A stretch of DNA of 64,000 bases. Source: Melampsora larici-populina 98AG31 (Eukaryota; Basidiomycota; Pucciniomycetes; Pucciniales; Melampsoraceae). Of this stretch, positions 9,378 through 21,102 are shown one piece after another. Within the stretch, counting starts at the first letter, position 1. Each line of letters begins with the position of its first letter. The stretch lies in assembly GCF_000204055.1 (NCBI RefSeq), contig NW_006768767.1, positions 1,904,498 to 1,968,497 of the forward strand, written 5' to 3'. The position numbers and the translations under genes were made by a program. The notes beneath the pieces are model-generated. The model made no database searches. It saw only the letters and a list, made by a program, of their open reading frames with translations, and was not told where the DNA came from.

Positions 9378-11790
9378 TCAATCATCACTGGAGATCACAT
9401 CCCTTTCAACATTTGGCCCGGTGATTGAGTTGCATTCTTTGCGCCAATCTCTGTAAACTTTGATATTGTCAGCAAAGTAACACCCCCACTCCCTGGCTTG
9501 AGGAGAACTCAAATTACGCCATTCTGGATGAATGTATGGAATGGGTAGGTTTGGAGCAAACTCTAGATCAAGCGATATGCAATGAGTCCCGTGGATGACA
9601 CCCAGAATGATCGGCCGGGTATTTCCTAGTAGTGGGGCTGATAAAAATGGCGGTATCGTGCAAGAAGAAGGGATGTTGGCCGAGTATGAGATAACTGTTC
9701 TTTTGAATGTATTTGCTATGATACAACAAGCTGCTGGCATTGGATACCACAACTTCCGGGGAGCGTGTTTAAGGGGGTTTTCAAGAATCTTGATCATATG
9801 GGAGATATTGAGGTCCTCCTCGCTGAGCATCGGTAAGGCCTTTTCATACCACTCGTAGTTCCTCCGTACCTCGGTAGCCATCGCAGCTCGCACCTCCACA
9901 GCATCGATTTCCGGCCGTCCAAGTGAAACCGCGACTGAAGCAAACGCACAAAGCCCATTACCTTTCACATTGGTTGCGAATTTCACAAAGGGGTACAGTA
10001 TCGTAGGAAGTGTTTTTAGAAAAGACCATTTCTGTTCGACGTCAGTCAGTAAGTATAATGCCTATTCTGAGATTGTAAGACACTTACAATCAATGCTCGC
10101 TCCTCTGGTGTGGCATTCAAGAGGAGTTCTTCTTTGGTTTTTTTTTGGTTTTTGGTATGTTCTTTTGCTGCAGAGGTGATGTTTTGTAGGGAAAACTGAT
10201 TAATCCCATCAATCTTAAATAATAATTCATGTTGACAGATGCATTATCATTATAATACAATGACTTACAGGTTCTGCCCGTTTGGCCCTCTTGCTTGCTG
10301 GCTGATCCTAACCCGCGAAAGTAAGTGTCAGCAAGATGATGAAGTCCTCGCAATGCGTGATTCACTTACTTTCTCAGAAGTAATTGAATTAACTCGTACG
10401 GATTTACGAGTCTTCGGTACACGTGCTAACTCATTGATATTATCAGAGCGGGTGGCCTTCTCCACACGAGCCACCTGTGAATTACGAGTGGTAACCGGCG
10501 AAGAAGGGTCGCCTTGAGAGGTGAGAGGCGAATCAAGTCGAACATCAGCTGGTTCGGTATCATCATTATCATGCTTCTTCCTGCTAGAAACTTCAGTTTC
10601 TTCTTCTTGATGAGTATCATCGCAGGCGGTGTGATCTTCTTCGCAGTTGACGGAATTGGTTCGATTATCTTTGGATGGTATAAGATCTTCCGGTATTTGT
10701 TCTCTCGCATTTCCCTATAAAAGGTATATCACACACGGATATGGATTCAGAACACGATGAAAAGCATGATCATAAAGTTTGATACACCAACCTCGCTTTT
10801 ATCTTCAACATTTTGTGGTGTTGGAGATTTAGTTGTCCTCTTAACCTTCCCTTTTCCCTATAAAAGGCAAATAAAACTTCAGAACATGTTAAAAAGCTTG
10901 ATCATAGAAGATCCTATACCAACCTTGGTTTTATCTTCAACTGCTGCTGCTGTTGGAGATTCAGTCTTCTTCAATTTCTTCGTTTTTACCTGAAACAATC
11001 ACCAAGCAAAAAAAGGTTCAATTGTCAGCGAACTCCTGTCTAAGTCTTGAACATGAAAAAGAAATACAACACGAAGGAACGACATATAACACACCTTCTC
11101 CTTCTTTGATTCGACTTTGTCGTGTTTTGATGTCTCGCAAAGACCCCTGGCAGCTTCACAATCCCTCAAAAATCGTTGCATGAGCGATCGACGTGAATCG
11201 ACGTCCAGCTTCTTCATCTCCTTGATCAGAGTGTCGTAATTGTCCAAAGGATCTCGATCATGGTTCTCGGTGTTGTCATTGTCAGATTCCATAGTTAGGT
11301 CGAGGAGTATGGCATCGCTTCTTTGTTTTCGTTTCTTAGGGGGCACCGATGTGAGAGAAGGGAGCTTAGGTGGTTTAAGGTTGGGAATGGGCCCATGGTC
11401 ATGACTGTCATGATTGAGAATGATGGTCCAACTTGCATCACTTGAGATATACTTGGCTGATACTCGAAACGGACAGGTCGGAATCGTAATCGAAGGATCT
11501 TTCGAAGCAGCCAGGGTCTGCTTTTGATTCGGGCCAAGAATACATTTCCACTTGATCATCCTTGGTTTTGAATCGAGGGATGATAAGGCATATTGATTCG
11601 CACTGGCAAATTCCTTGAGAAAGATCTCGGCGGCAGCGCGGCTCGGGTAAGAACCTCCAGCTGGAGGTGACGGAATTTCGGCATTTGGTGTTTCGGCAGA
11701 AGTAGTAATATCCTCGGCGGGTTCGTTCGTAGTTCGCAAGCTTGGATCCTTTGTGGTGACATCCACAGCTGGTGATTCACTTGGGTCCAT
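9378..11790 (-). CDS. FAR1-like DNA-binding domain fused to OTU cysteine protease
   Basis: Minus-strand exons: 11790-11095, 10989-10924, 10857-10792, 10714-10370, 10307-10269, 10167-10088 and 10031-9378. Most junctions are phase-consistent; the one between 10370 and 10307 is not resolved. Exon 1 has a FAR1/MULE-type zinc-binding pattern: KWKC, then TCPF, then HDSHDH around residues 90-150. It is followed by PPKKRKQR, a likely nuclear signal. The last exons encode an OTU fold: PFVKFATNVKGNGLCAF with the nucleophilic Cys, and HGTHCISLDL with the catalytic His. The usual DGxC Asp is replaced (KGNGLC). OTU proteases remove ubiquitin-like modifiers; a cargo role in protecting the transposase or altering chromatin is speculation. 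The two 66-bp exons are a tandem duplication. Confidence 0.75.
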
Positions 11791-11879
11791 GTTGTGATGA
11801 GGGATGAGTCGAGGTGAGGTGTTGTTTTTGATGAGGATGATTCGTGGGTGTGAATAGGTCTGAGTTTTCACCCCAGCGG

Positions 11880-13060
11880 TTTGAAGGAATCTACCCTACA
11901 TTTCACACATATGTGATTCTCACATGTGAAATAGATCAAAATATGTAATCAGATCACATAAATGTGAACGAAATTCACATACTTAGACAAACCAATCACC
12001 CGTATGTGATTGCTCACATTTAATATGTGAAAGGTCACATATATGTGAATATGTTTCACAAATGTAATTCACATATATGTGAATTACATATTACATATGG
12101 GTGAATTCCTTTCACCCATGTTCCATTCACCTATATGTGAAATAAAATATCACCCATATGTGATCATTATTCACATATGGGTGAATGAAAGTATGTGAGC
12201 TTTCGCATTCAATATGTGAAATTTCATCACTTATGGAATTCACCCATATGTATTTTATTTCACATATGGGTGAATCCCTAAAATAACATTTTATTTGGTG
12301 ATTTTCATTTCCTCATATTCCATTCACCTATATGTGAATGAAAATACATATGGGTGATTGGAATATGGGATGGGTGAATGCCATTCACCCATATGTGATT
12401 CATTCACATATGGGTCAATTCCATTCACCCATATGTGATTCATTCACATATGGGTCACCATATGTATTTCATTTCACATACGGGTGATTCCCTAAAATAA
12501 CATTTTAATTGGTGATTTTCATTTCCTCATATTCCATTCACCCATATGTGAATGAAAATTCTTTCACATATGGGTGAATGGAATATGGGAGAATGGAATA
12601 TGGGTGAATTCCATTCACCCATATGTATTTTCTTTCACATATGGGTGAATGGCATTCACCCATATGTGATTAACTGTATTTTCTTTCACATATGGGTGAA
12701 TTCCATTCACCCATAGTTAATCACATACGTGTGAATGCCATTCACCCATATGTGAATGAATCACATATGGGTGAATTCCATTCACACGTATGTATTTGTC
12801 ATTCAAAGTCTCACAAAGACATTTTTCTTCTACCCGGCACAATCACACATAGGTGACTGAATGTTATATATATGTGAGTCTCAATCACGCCTATGTGTTT
12901 GAGAGTCACATATATGTGACTGTTCTTTGCATGAGTATAAACTTCATTCACATATACATGACAGGTCATCACGTTATGTGAATGAAACTCACTATCATTC
13001 ACATAGATGTGAATAGCTTTGACATCTATGTGAGTCACTTTCACATATTTATATTCCCTA
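11880..13060. repeat. Second palindromic array of KDZ element
   Basis: About 1.2 kb of TTCACATATGTGAA and ATTCACCCATATGTGAAT palindromes, here without the 130-bp higher-order unit. A ~180-bp segment starting with CCTAAAATAACATTTTA occurs twice (near 12,273 and 12,491). From 12,840 the core changes to CACATATATGTG/CACATAGATGTG variants. No coding sequence is supported. Confidence 0.8.
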
Positions 13061-13396
13061 CGCTCATATATGGTTTTCTAAATCACGAATTAATGTAAAT
13101 ATGTCATTTACATTCTCTCTTTTCAATTTCCAAAATAAAAAAAAACGTTTCTTTATAAATCTTTCTGTTCAAGGACTCTAATATTTAAATTGGATAGCCT
13201 AGTAGACAATCAGCAAGGTCAGCATGTTGACCTATCAAGACGGGTTTGACAGGTCAAATCTCTTACATTATCATAATCAGCTCCCATATTATTTGTTCGA
13301 ATACCTACATTTGCTACAGAGTTAGTCCACCGGGAGTTTGGTATTTCAGGGGTACAAATGATATACTAGAAAATCCGCAAGGTCAGTCCAAGATCT

Positions 13397-13645
13397 TCAT
13401 AATCGGTGAATTACTTCATAACTGACTTTATCATATTGATCCTGGGTTGGGTCGAAATTTGCCCAAAATCTTTCCATCGTCTCACCATCGATACTGATGG
13501 TCTTGCCTCGGTAGGAATGATGATGTATCCTGGAAATATCGTATTTCAAAGGGATCCAACGGCCAAAGGTGAAGGTGGAGTCGAGCTGATTCATTTCAAA
13601 GGGTGTGAAGATCTTATGTTTGTAGCCGGGAAGGGTGATAAGCTA
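13397..13645 (-). CDS. Unidentified coding-like exon (minus strand)
   Basis: An 80-residue reading starting just after a possible acceptor (CCATAG at about 13650) and ending in a stop. It contains GRWIPLKYDISRIHHHS, ISIDGETMERFW and FDPTQDQYDKVSYEV, a composition that looks like real protein; the overlapping plus-strand frame looks less so. A second coding-like minus-strand stretch lies at 14291-14082 (HISSGQQKQLQVNVRKST), possibly an upstream exon of the same gene. I do not recognise the family. No start codon or full model could be supported. Confidence 0.3.
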
Positions 13646-14446
13646 TGGATGAAAGACCTCGGATCAGATATTGGTTCGATTTCTCAGACCTAACTCAAAT
13701 AACTCATTTTGACAACCCTAACCCACATATATATTGGTCTTTCATATCCCATACATACCCCATGGTTCCCATACATACCCCATGGTTTTCAGATTTCGAT
13801 CCAAGTGGGTTAGCCGCTCTTCGATGCTATAGTACTTCGATATTGATCAAAGTCCCATTTCCCTCCACCCCCAGTTTGCAGCTGATTTCTCCTTCGTTGT
13901 CGGACTCCGTGCTACGAACCGGGAGAATTCGGCCATCTGTTCAGGGTCAAAGATCTGGTTCTTTCATCTCTATAATCGCTATACCTCTTAGCTTTGGATC
14001 GTTATACTTCTTTTATTATCTTCACTACAAATCAACCTGAAGAAGCGATCGTTATACTTCTTTTATTATCTTCACTTCAAATCAACCTGAAGAAGCGATA
14101 TATTGATAGATCCCAGTGCAATAGGTGAGTCTATTTCCAACTTGGTTAGTTGATTTTCGAACATTCACTTGTAGTTGTTTTTGCTGACCCGAACTAATAT
14201 GCATTTCGAAAACGGTGGTAATGAAACTCACATCACACGATCGATGTAGGTTCGATCGTAACCTGTCCGTTTGATAGTTTATCACCTCCACCGATCTCTA
14301 TATCCTTTGGGTGAGTATCGATTCTCTGTGCGTAGTAATCAGAGTAATGGTTTTATATATTAATCTGATCAATATATCATACCCGACGATTTTTAGGTTC
14401 GATTTCTTGATTTAGTTCGAAGCCATATCTACTCTACGAATCCAGC
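13646..14446. other. Non-coding stretch with 50-bp tandem duplication
   Basis: A 50-bp unit (GATCGTTATACTTC...GAAGAAGC) is present twice in tandem at about 13997-14096 with one mismatch. A 21-bp direct repeat (CCCATACATACCCCATGG) is seen near 13750-13785. The remainder likely includes the promoter of the dioxygenase gene at 14447. The minus strand at 14082-14291 may carry an exon of the unidentified gene. Confidence 0.4.
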
Positions 14447-15914
14447 ATGAGCCGACAAAGAACGAAACTTCGAAAGAAGAAAGCTGGCATACATGTTCCA
14501 GGTTTCAAGTCAAGATCATCGCCGAGCTATTACAAATCAAGAGAAAAATATCGCAAAGAGAAAACAATCGGAAAACCATATTGCCGTCATCACGCGAAGC
14601 GAACAAAACTCAAAAGACAACTCGTCGAAGAACTAGGTTTACCAATCGATACTAAATTCATCTTCCGTTATAGTATTATTGATAGACCTTTAGAACGGCC
14701 TGCTAAGATTTTAATCGACTCTGGTACTGTTGTGGTTATCAATAAAAAAGATCTCTCCATAGTATTGATAGTGCGATGTACTCCTTTTCAAAATATGGAT
14801 ATGGAACTCAGGAAGAAATACGATCACTCATTATCAACAACTTTTCTTCATGCCCGAGCGAGAAACCAGTGTAAGATACATAGCTCTTTGCAAAAGGGGC
14901 CTTTAGAAGAAGGTGAAGAGGAAGAAGAGCCTCTGTGTGGGTGGATGGGATGTACTGGTTGGCGAGGTGGATGCGAGAAAGATAAATCAGCAGGTATCTG
15001 TATTATTTTCTTTATCATCTTTCTGTTACCGAGACTTCCCGTATTGATTTCAATGCTTCGATTTGAATAGGTCCCTATTCTTTAAACTCTTTCACATCAG
15101 CGAATATAGGAAGAATTCAGACGGATAAAGAACGGATGGAAGAGTTCCATCAGATCCGAGATTTCTGGGCCGACCGTTTTTCTACTTGTTCTTTGAAAGT
15201 ATTCAAAACAAATGTTGCTCTTGCTTTGAAAGCCAAAGTTCCCGGTTTCCATGAGTTGAAATGGCAATTAACACAGAATGGGTTGGTATTTGCTTCGAAT
15301 TTGGTGGTAACCTGTGATGGTTTCCACAATCATTCACATACCGACAAAGATCATACCAGGTATGCCTTTGGAATGTGGGGATTGATTATACGTAGTACTG
15401 GAGAGCCATACGATAAGGAGAAAGGCATCAAAATTGGAAAAAAGGAAGGTGTGAAGCTTGGAGATGTTAGAGGAGCAAGATTTTGTATTGATAGCTTTGG
15501 AATCGAAGTGGATTTGGGTGGTTGTAACGGAATCAATGATGTCCTTTGGGATACTACAGTGGGTTAACATCATTATTATTAACTAGATCTTCTCATACTG
15601 ATAAATTGCTTTTCTTGTAGATTCCCCATTATACAACTTCCTCGATTGCATATGACGGGCAAGGTACCCCGATCGAGCACAAAAAATCCAAGGTAACATT
15701 GTATGGATCGTCTTGCCAGATATCTGAGGCATTGGTCAATCGAATTAAGTTACTAGGTGACAAGAAAGAAGGAATGACCGATTCACAGTGGAAAAATCAC
15801 TGTGACCAGCGGGTCAAGACTTATGAGCAGATGTTTGATGATAAGGTGGAGAAGGCTACTAAAAAATTCAATTTGAAGTTGAAGAAGGGTGTAGAGTCCG
15901 AAAGAAACCCCTAA
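14447..15914 (+). CDS. TET/JBP-like 2-oxoglutarate/Fe(II) dioxygenase
   Basis: Three exons, 14447-14993, 15071-15558 and 15621-15914, joined in matching phases into 442 residues. The N-terminus is basic (MSRQRTKLRKKK). The catalytic domain includes GWMGCTGWRGGCEKDKSAG, the HxD iron-binding motif in DGFHNHSHTDKD (about His272/Asp274), and the distal His in IPHYTTSS (about His348) just after the second intron. These fit the fungal TET/JBP double-stranded beta-helix family that oxidises 5-methylcytosine. Family knowledge: fungal members are linked to KDZ transposons. Here the gene lies inside KDZ termini, in the same orientation as the transposase. A role in removing methylation from the CpG-rich termini is inference. 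No frame damage is seen. Confidence 0.82.
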
Positions 15915-16047
15915 ATATTCATATTTTGTTCCTTGAATTTTTTGACTTGAAATATAATTGATACTTTCAGTACCTGAGCTGTTTCTTGAGAGATGTTGTG
16001 CTGGGAAATAGTGCTGAGTGAGTTTCCCAATAAGATCATTATCTACG

Positions 16048-18260
16048 GAAGGAATAATCTTCATATTATATGAAGATTATTCCTGAACTCTATGTAAACT
16101 GAAATCACATTAATGTGAAATGAAATCACATCAATGTGAAATGATTTCACAACGATGTGAACTCAGTTCAATGTATGTGAAATCGGAAATTTTTATGTGA
16201 AGCGGTGGAATAATGAAATCAAATATATGTGAACTCATTTCACATAGATGTGAACCATCTGCTGATATGTATTTATGTGAAATCGTAATTTTTTTTAGAT
16301 GTGCACTGACATCACATATAGGTGATTTCAGATCACATATAGGTGATTTGAATCACCTATATGTGGAAGTACTTCTGTGGGTAATGAATTCACTCATGGG
16401 GGTTCCAAAGTGAAGCAAAGGCCATTTCACTTTGGAACTCCCATGAGTGATTTTACAATAACCACGACACTTGCATTGTACGTGTCTTTTAACCCTGCAC
16501 CTGGAGGTAAATGTAATATATTCATTTTCTTACACGGCCAGAGCAAGAACTTCTTTGCATTATTCCAATGGACATTCTAATTGTTAATCACATTCTCTGC
16601 ACATTTGTGGAATTGTATATCTAAATCTCTTTTAGATATACAATTCCTGATGACATATATAAGATATATATATATTTAATTCACATTAAGCAGTTGAATA
16701 CTTTATGAGTTATTCATTTGTGGAATTGTATATCTAAATCTCTTTTAGATATACAATTCCTGATGAGATATATAAGAGATATATATTTAATTCACATCAA
16801 GCAGTTGAATACTTTATAAGTTATTTTACTTAACTCATCTACCTGTGAAGCTTAATCACAGGTAGAAGATTTGAGTAAAATGGATGATATACAATTCCTG
16901 ATGAGATATATAAGATATATATATTTAATTCACATTAAGCAGTTGAATACTTTATAAGTTATTCATTTGTGGAATTGTATATCTAAATCTCTTTTAGATA
17001 TACAATTCCTGATGAGATATATAAGATATATATATTTAATTCAGATGAGTTAAGTAAAATACTTTATAAGTTATTTTACTTAACTCATCTACCTGTGACG
17101 CTTAATCACAGGTAGAAGATTTGAGTAAAATGGATTTGGTTATTTTACTTAATAGCTCGAGTTACGGCCACATAAAAGCATGAAAGGGATTCAATCCCCT
17201 TACCCTGATGATATATGTTACGTATTCCTTAATTCATGTATTGCTTTGTAAAAGATTGATTCTTAATTGTATCATGTACCTGAATTGAAAAGCAACAGAG
17301 CCAATCTATCTAAATGTCTTTTAACCTGATAAGATATAAGCTACCTATGAATTTATAAACTAGTGGATATGAACTAGTTGAGTTTTAACAGGTAGATGCT
17401 TTATGTAAAAACGCATCAACTATGATCAATTCCACTGTTTGAGCAACAGTTGTATTTAAAACACAGCAGAGATCTCAAAATGACTGCACGAAATAGATGA
17501 TATGTAAATCTGGTTAAAAGTCTAAAGCAGAATTACATATGATCACGAAAGAGATATCAGATATATATCTGGTTAAATCATCTATCAAGCAATGTATTCC
17601 ATTATACTGGATACCTTTATTCATCCCTCATCTACGTGAAATCATTAATCATCACAGGTAGAAACATTCAAGTATAAATGATTTCACTTTTTGAGTACCC
17701 GCATCAAATCAAAAGCAGCAGCCAGATGAGAATCACGCACACACTATGGTTTTTAAAGACAACTATAACCAAGTTGTCTTTAAAAACCATAAGTTACCCA
17801 GGTCTAAGCAACTGAGATATTCAATCCACGTATAGGTTGAATGAAATTCACGTATAGGTGGATGAGATATTCAATCCACGTATAGGTGAATTTCATTCAA
17901 CCTATACGTGGATTGAATATAATAATTAATTTCAATTCACCTGACCTTCAACAGTTTCACATATGAGTGACACTGCGTTACAAACATATAGTCCTGCGGT
18001 ATTTACACCAATGAACTTTGTTGAATGTGATTCACACTCGTTCACACATAGGTGAATGGCAATAACAAGTCTTATATCCAAAATATAAGACTTGTTGGGG
18101 GTTCAAACAGCATCACATTTGTGGGAAGCAGTGTCTCATAGGCATAGTTTGGGGCTATGTTCAGAATCACACATAGGTGAATGGAAATCACACTTTCTCA
18201 CATAGATGTAGTTCTGCGCTATTATATGAATCACGCATAGGTGAATGGGATTCAAAATAT
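16048..18260. repeat. Hairpin-rich repeat cluster of KDZ element
   Basis: No gene is seen. Palindromes of many sizes occur: GGAATAATCTTCATATT...ATTATTCC at 16050-16082; an imperfect ~29-bp stem around TTCCAAAGTGAA/TTCACTTTGGAA at 16385-16455; a ~110-bp unit with stem GGAATTGTATATCTAAA...TTTAGATATACAATTCC repeated at about 16,610, 16,720 and 16,970 and partly at 16,890; CTACCTGTGA...TCACAGGTAG stems at 16840 and 17090; a 20-bp perfect stem TATGGTTTTTAAAGACAACT at 17743-17790; and CCACGTATAGG stems at 17825-17920. TTCACATA/TATGTGAA sites resume at both edges (16100-16370, 17950-18250). Confidence 0.85.
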
Positions 18261-18308
18261 CGAACATTCCATAATTTTAAGATTTGTGAAAATTCAAATT
18301 ACTAATAT

Positions 18309-20377
18309 TTATTCAGAATCATCCTCATCTCCAAAACCATTCCACTCTTCCTCTTCTTCCTCTTCTAGATCCTCCATATCATCTTCAAAATTATCCCCCA
18401 TCACATCCGCATTTTCATGATTATCCTGGGTCATTGTAACTTGATCTTCTATTTCACCTCCAGGCTCATCACCTTGGATGTCTTCTTCAGGTGTCGTGTT
18501 GATCTTTTCCATCTTAAACTTGTTAGCCATTAAATCTTCAAGCCAAAGACTTCGTCGACTATTCATTTTATTGAATCCTAGCTTCAAGACTGAGCTAGGA
18601 AGTTTTGAACCCGGGATTTGTATAATCTTGAGATTATAGTCATCGCGTAGTATAGATACTGGGTCAGCAGCACGAGGAAATCCTTGTTCTTTTCCAATCA
18701 AAGCAGCTACGGTATAAGAAAGAAATCGTCATCGCTTCAATCACACTGCAATCATGATATCCAAAAATGAAAACATTCTTACAAAATTGGGATCGCAATA
18801 ATGCGGCCAAATCAGCCTTGACAACATCCCCAGGATCGGTTTTTCGTGCGTTTTCGGTATTTGTCATCACATTGGCTCCAATAGTTTGGGCTACTACTTC
18901 AGCCACGGACAGCCCTTGAGCACGGGCTGCAAACACTCTGGCAAAGTTACTCTTGGTATTCACATATAACGCCATCTCCTCATGCGACGTAAACTCCCTA
19001 CACCAACCAGGTAAAGCTGAGGAAGCCTCGGTAGATGCATGAGTGCTGCAAGCGAGGAGATAATACGAAAAGTCCATGTTGTTTGCTTCGTTTTCAATCT
19101 AAATACAAAATGCAATTGTCAATCTAAATGAACCATAGATAAAAGTATAACCAACAGCAAACTACATTACCTGAGTGTGAATTCGTTCGATAGACTTCAG
19201 AGATTGTCTATTGTAATCTGGGAGGCTTGGACCTTGTCCAATTCCGGCGGCCACTTTGGCATACTCTTTAGCGACCTTGTGCTTACAAACTAATTTATCA
19301 TACAGAGCTTGCAATTCCTCACGGTGCGCCGGCTCAAGATCTATTCGATGTATCGGTTTATTTGATTCGATATTATCATCATCTTCATCAAGATCGGAAT
19401 CACTGGATGGTGGACTCAGGCCGGATAGAGTGTAAAAAACCGCAGGATGAAAAACCTCTTGGTGCTCATCCGGTAAAGCTTTCCAGATCTTTCCGAGCTT
19501 TCGATTGCGGCTTGCCAATATACCTTTCTGACCTCCTTTCAGTGGCACTGTTATGAAAGGAGAAGTGATAGTAAGTACGGAAACATCTATATATTTTTGG
19601 AAATAATAATATGAAGAAAAAGTTACTCTTATGTTTTTGTCTTTCTAAGCTATACTTTAACCAAATTTGATAGCATCCTGGTTTTCGGCGGCCTCCAAGC
19701 TCACCTCTGTGAACAAGTTCGATGTTAGTGACTTATATTGATGAAGACAGTAGAAAACTGAAGATCTTTATAACTTACAGAGCTTTATCAAGCGTAAACT
19801 TACTAATATTTCCCATAATACTCAACATCGCTTTCTGATGTTTGTAAATCTTGCGAATCGCTTTGGCTTCAGTCAGAATAAGTGGTGGAACGGCTGTTCC
19901 TTTTTTCTTATGAGCACGAGCTACCACCGCAATTCGAGCAGGTGGCCAATGATCAAGTTCATTCTTGTATTCTTTGATGCTAGGTAAATTAGTCTCATCA
20001 ACATCGTCTTCAGAGGGAGAAGGGTTGTTGGTTTGGTTGATTGGACCTCCTTGTCGAGTGGTATTGATGCGAGTGGCCAGCCTATTGAATATCTCCTCTG
20101 AATCGCTCTCATCATCTTCCTCTTCTTCATCTTCTTCATCTTCCTCAGATTCCGAATCTTCTTCATCATCCTCTTCCTCAAAGTTTTCGTTTGTTGAGGA
20201 GACCGGTCGAGAGGCAGGACGACGATTGATGTTAACCCGTTTACGATTACCAACGGAAATGGTATTGGTCGACTCCATGGACACTCTGCGTTTGGAACGG
20301 GTGGACTTCTTGGGCGATGTGTCGGTCGGATGGGCTACAGAGGAGGTTGTAACAGCATTCGATCTGGTGTTACGCAT
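18309..20377 (-). CDS. KDZ-element accessory protein with HMG-box-like segment
   Basis: Minus-strand exons 20377-19804, 19706-19662, 19547-19171, 19098-18783 and 18706-18309 join in frame to 569 residues. Region 1-130 is basic then very acidic (Glu/Asp/Ser runs). Residues ~190-260 contain NRKLGKIWKALPDEHQEVF, which resembles helix 2-3 of an HMG box (…GKxWKALxxEE…); this is a weak sequence-pattern match. The C-terminus is another acidic tail. Basic and acidic blocks around a putative DNA-binding box suggest a nuclear factor. The gene is divergent from the transposase (start 21103), sharing a 725-bp upstream region. I cannot name the family with confidence. Confidence 0.6.
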
Positions 20378-21102
20378 TATGAGGTGAGCAGTAGATGAGA
20401 ATCAGTGGATGGCCGAATAAGGTTGATTGATTTTGTAGTTGTTGGGTATTCTGTTTAACCAAAGCTTTCGAGTTGATGACTTCGTGGTGATGTGTGTCTG
20501 TGTCAAATAATAAAGAGATGAAGATGCGTGATTGATGTGAAAGAGCGTTAGTTCAAAAGGCGGGAGGTGTCACAGCCTAAGTACCGAGGAATGACAGGTA
20601 GGTGGGACACCAATTCAAAGTTCCTGACTGTATTTGTATTGTATACAATATTCAGGGTGCAAAAAAGCAATGTAATCTGTATCCATCACGGACCATTCTC
20701 CTTCACGCACCATTCACACCAAATAGGTATGAAGATGAATTAATGATATGGAACATCCCATCTCTGTGGCTTGGCTCATACCACAGAGAGTTGATGTTCC
20801 ATATTGGGACACCTCAACTTGAAATTTTCGTAGACAGGGGGATAGACCACTGCCCGATTGGGGTATATTATAAGTATAAAGATGGGGTAAAATCAAATCA
20901 TAACGTTGTTCCCTTTTTGGTAACAACTCTACTGTTGTTCCCTTTACATTTTTTTTTGGAATCTCGTCGTTATTTGTTGAGGCCTCCTACTACCTTCATC
21001 GTACCTTTTTTTGTGGAATCTCATCGATCATTTTCAACAACTCCTACTTACTTCAAACACTTGAAGCAATTTCATCAAAATTAGTATCGGACAAAAGCAG
21101 CT
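20378..21102. promoter_or_regulatory. Divergent promoter region, HMG-like gene / KDZ transposase
   Basis: A 725-bp intergenic region between two divergent genes. It includes an imperfect inverted repeat ATGGAACATCC...GTTGATGTTCCAT (about 20748-20806) with inner arms CTCTGTGG/CCACAGAG. An open frame at 20602-21084 has unconvincing composition and is not called. Promoter function is inferred from position. Confidence 0.45.

Noticed and set aside
20602..21084. 160-residue open frame upstream of the KDZ transposase
   Set aside because: Composition is irregular, it spans an inverted repeat and no splice or homology signal supports it; treated as promoter DNA.
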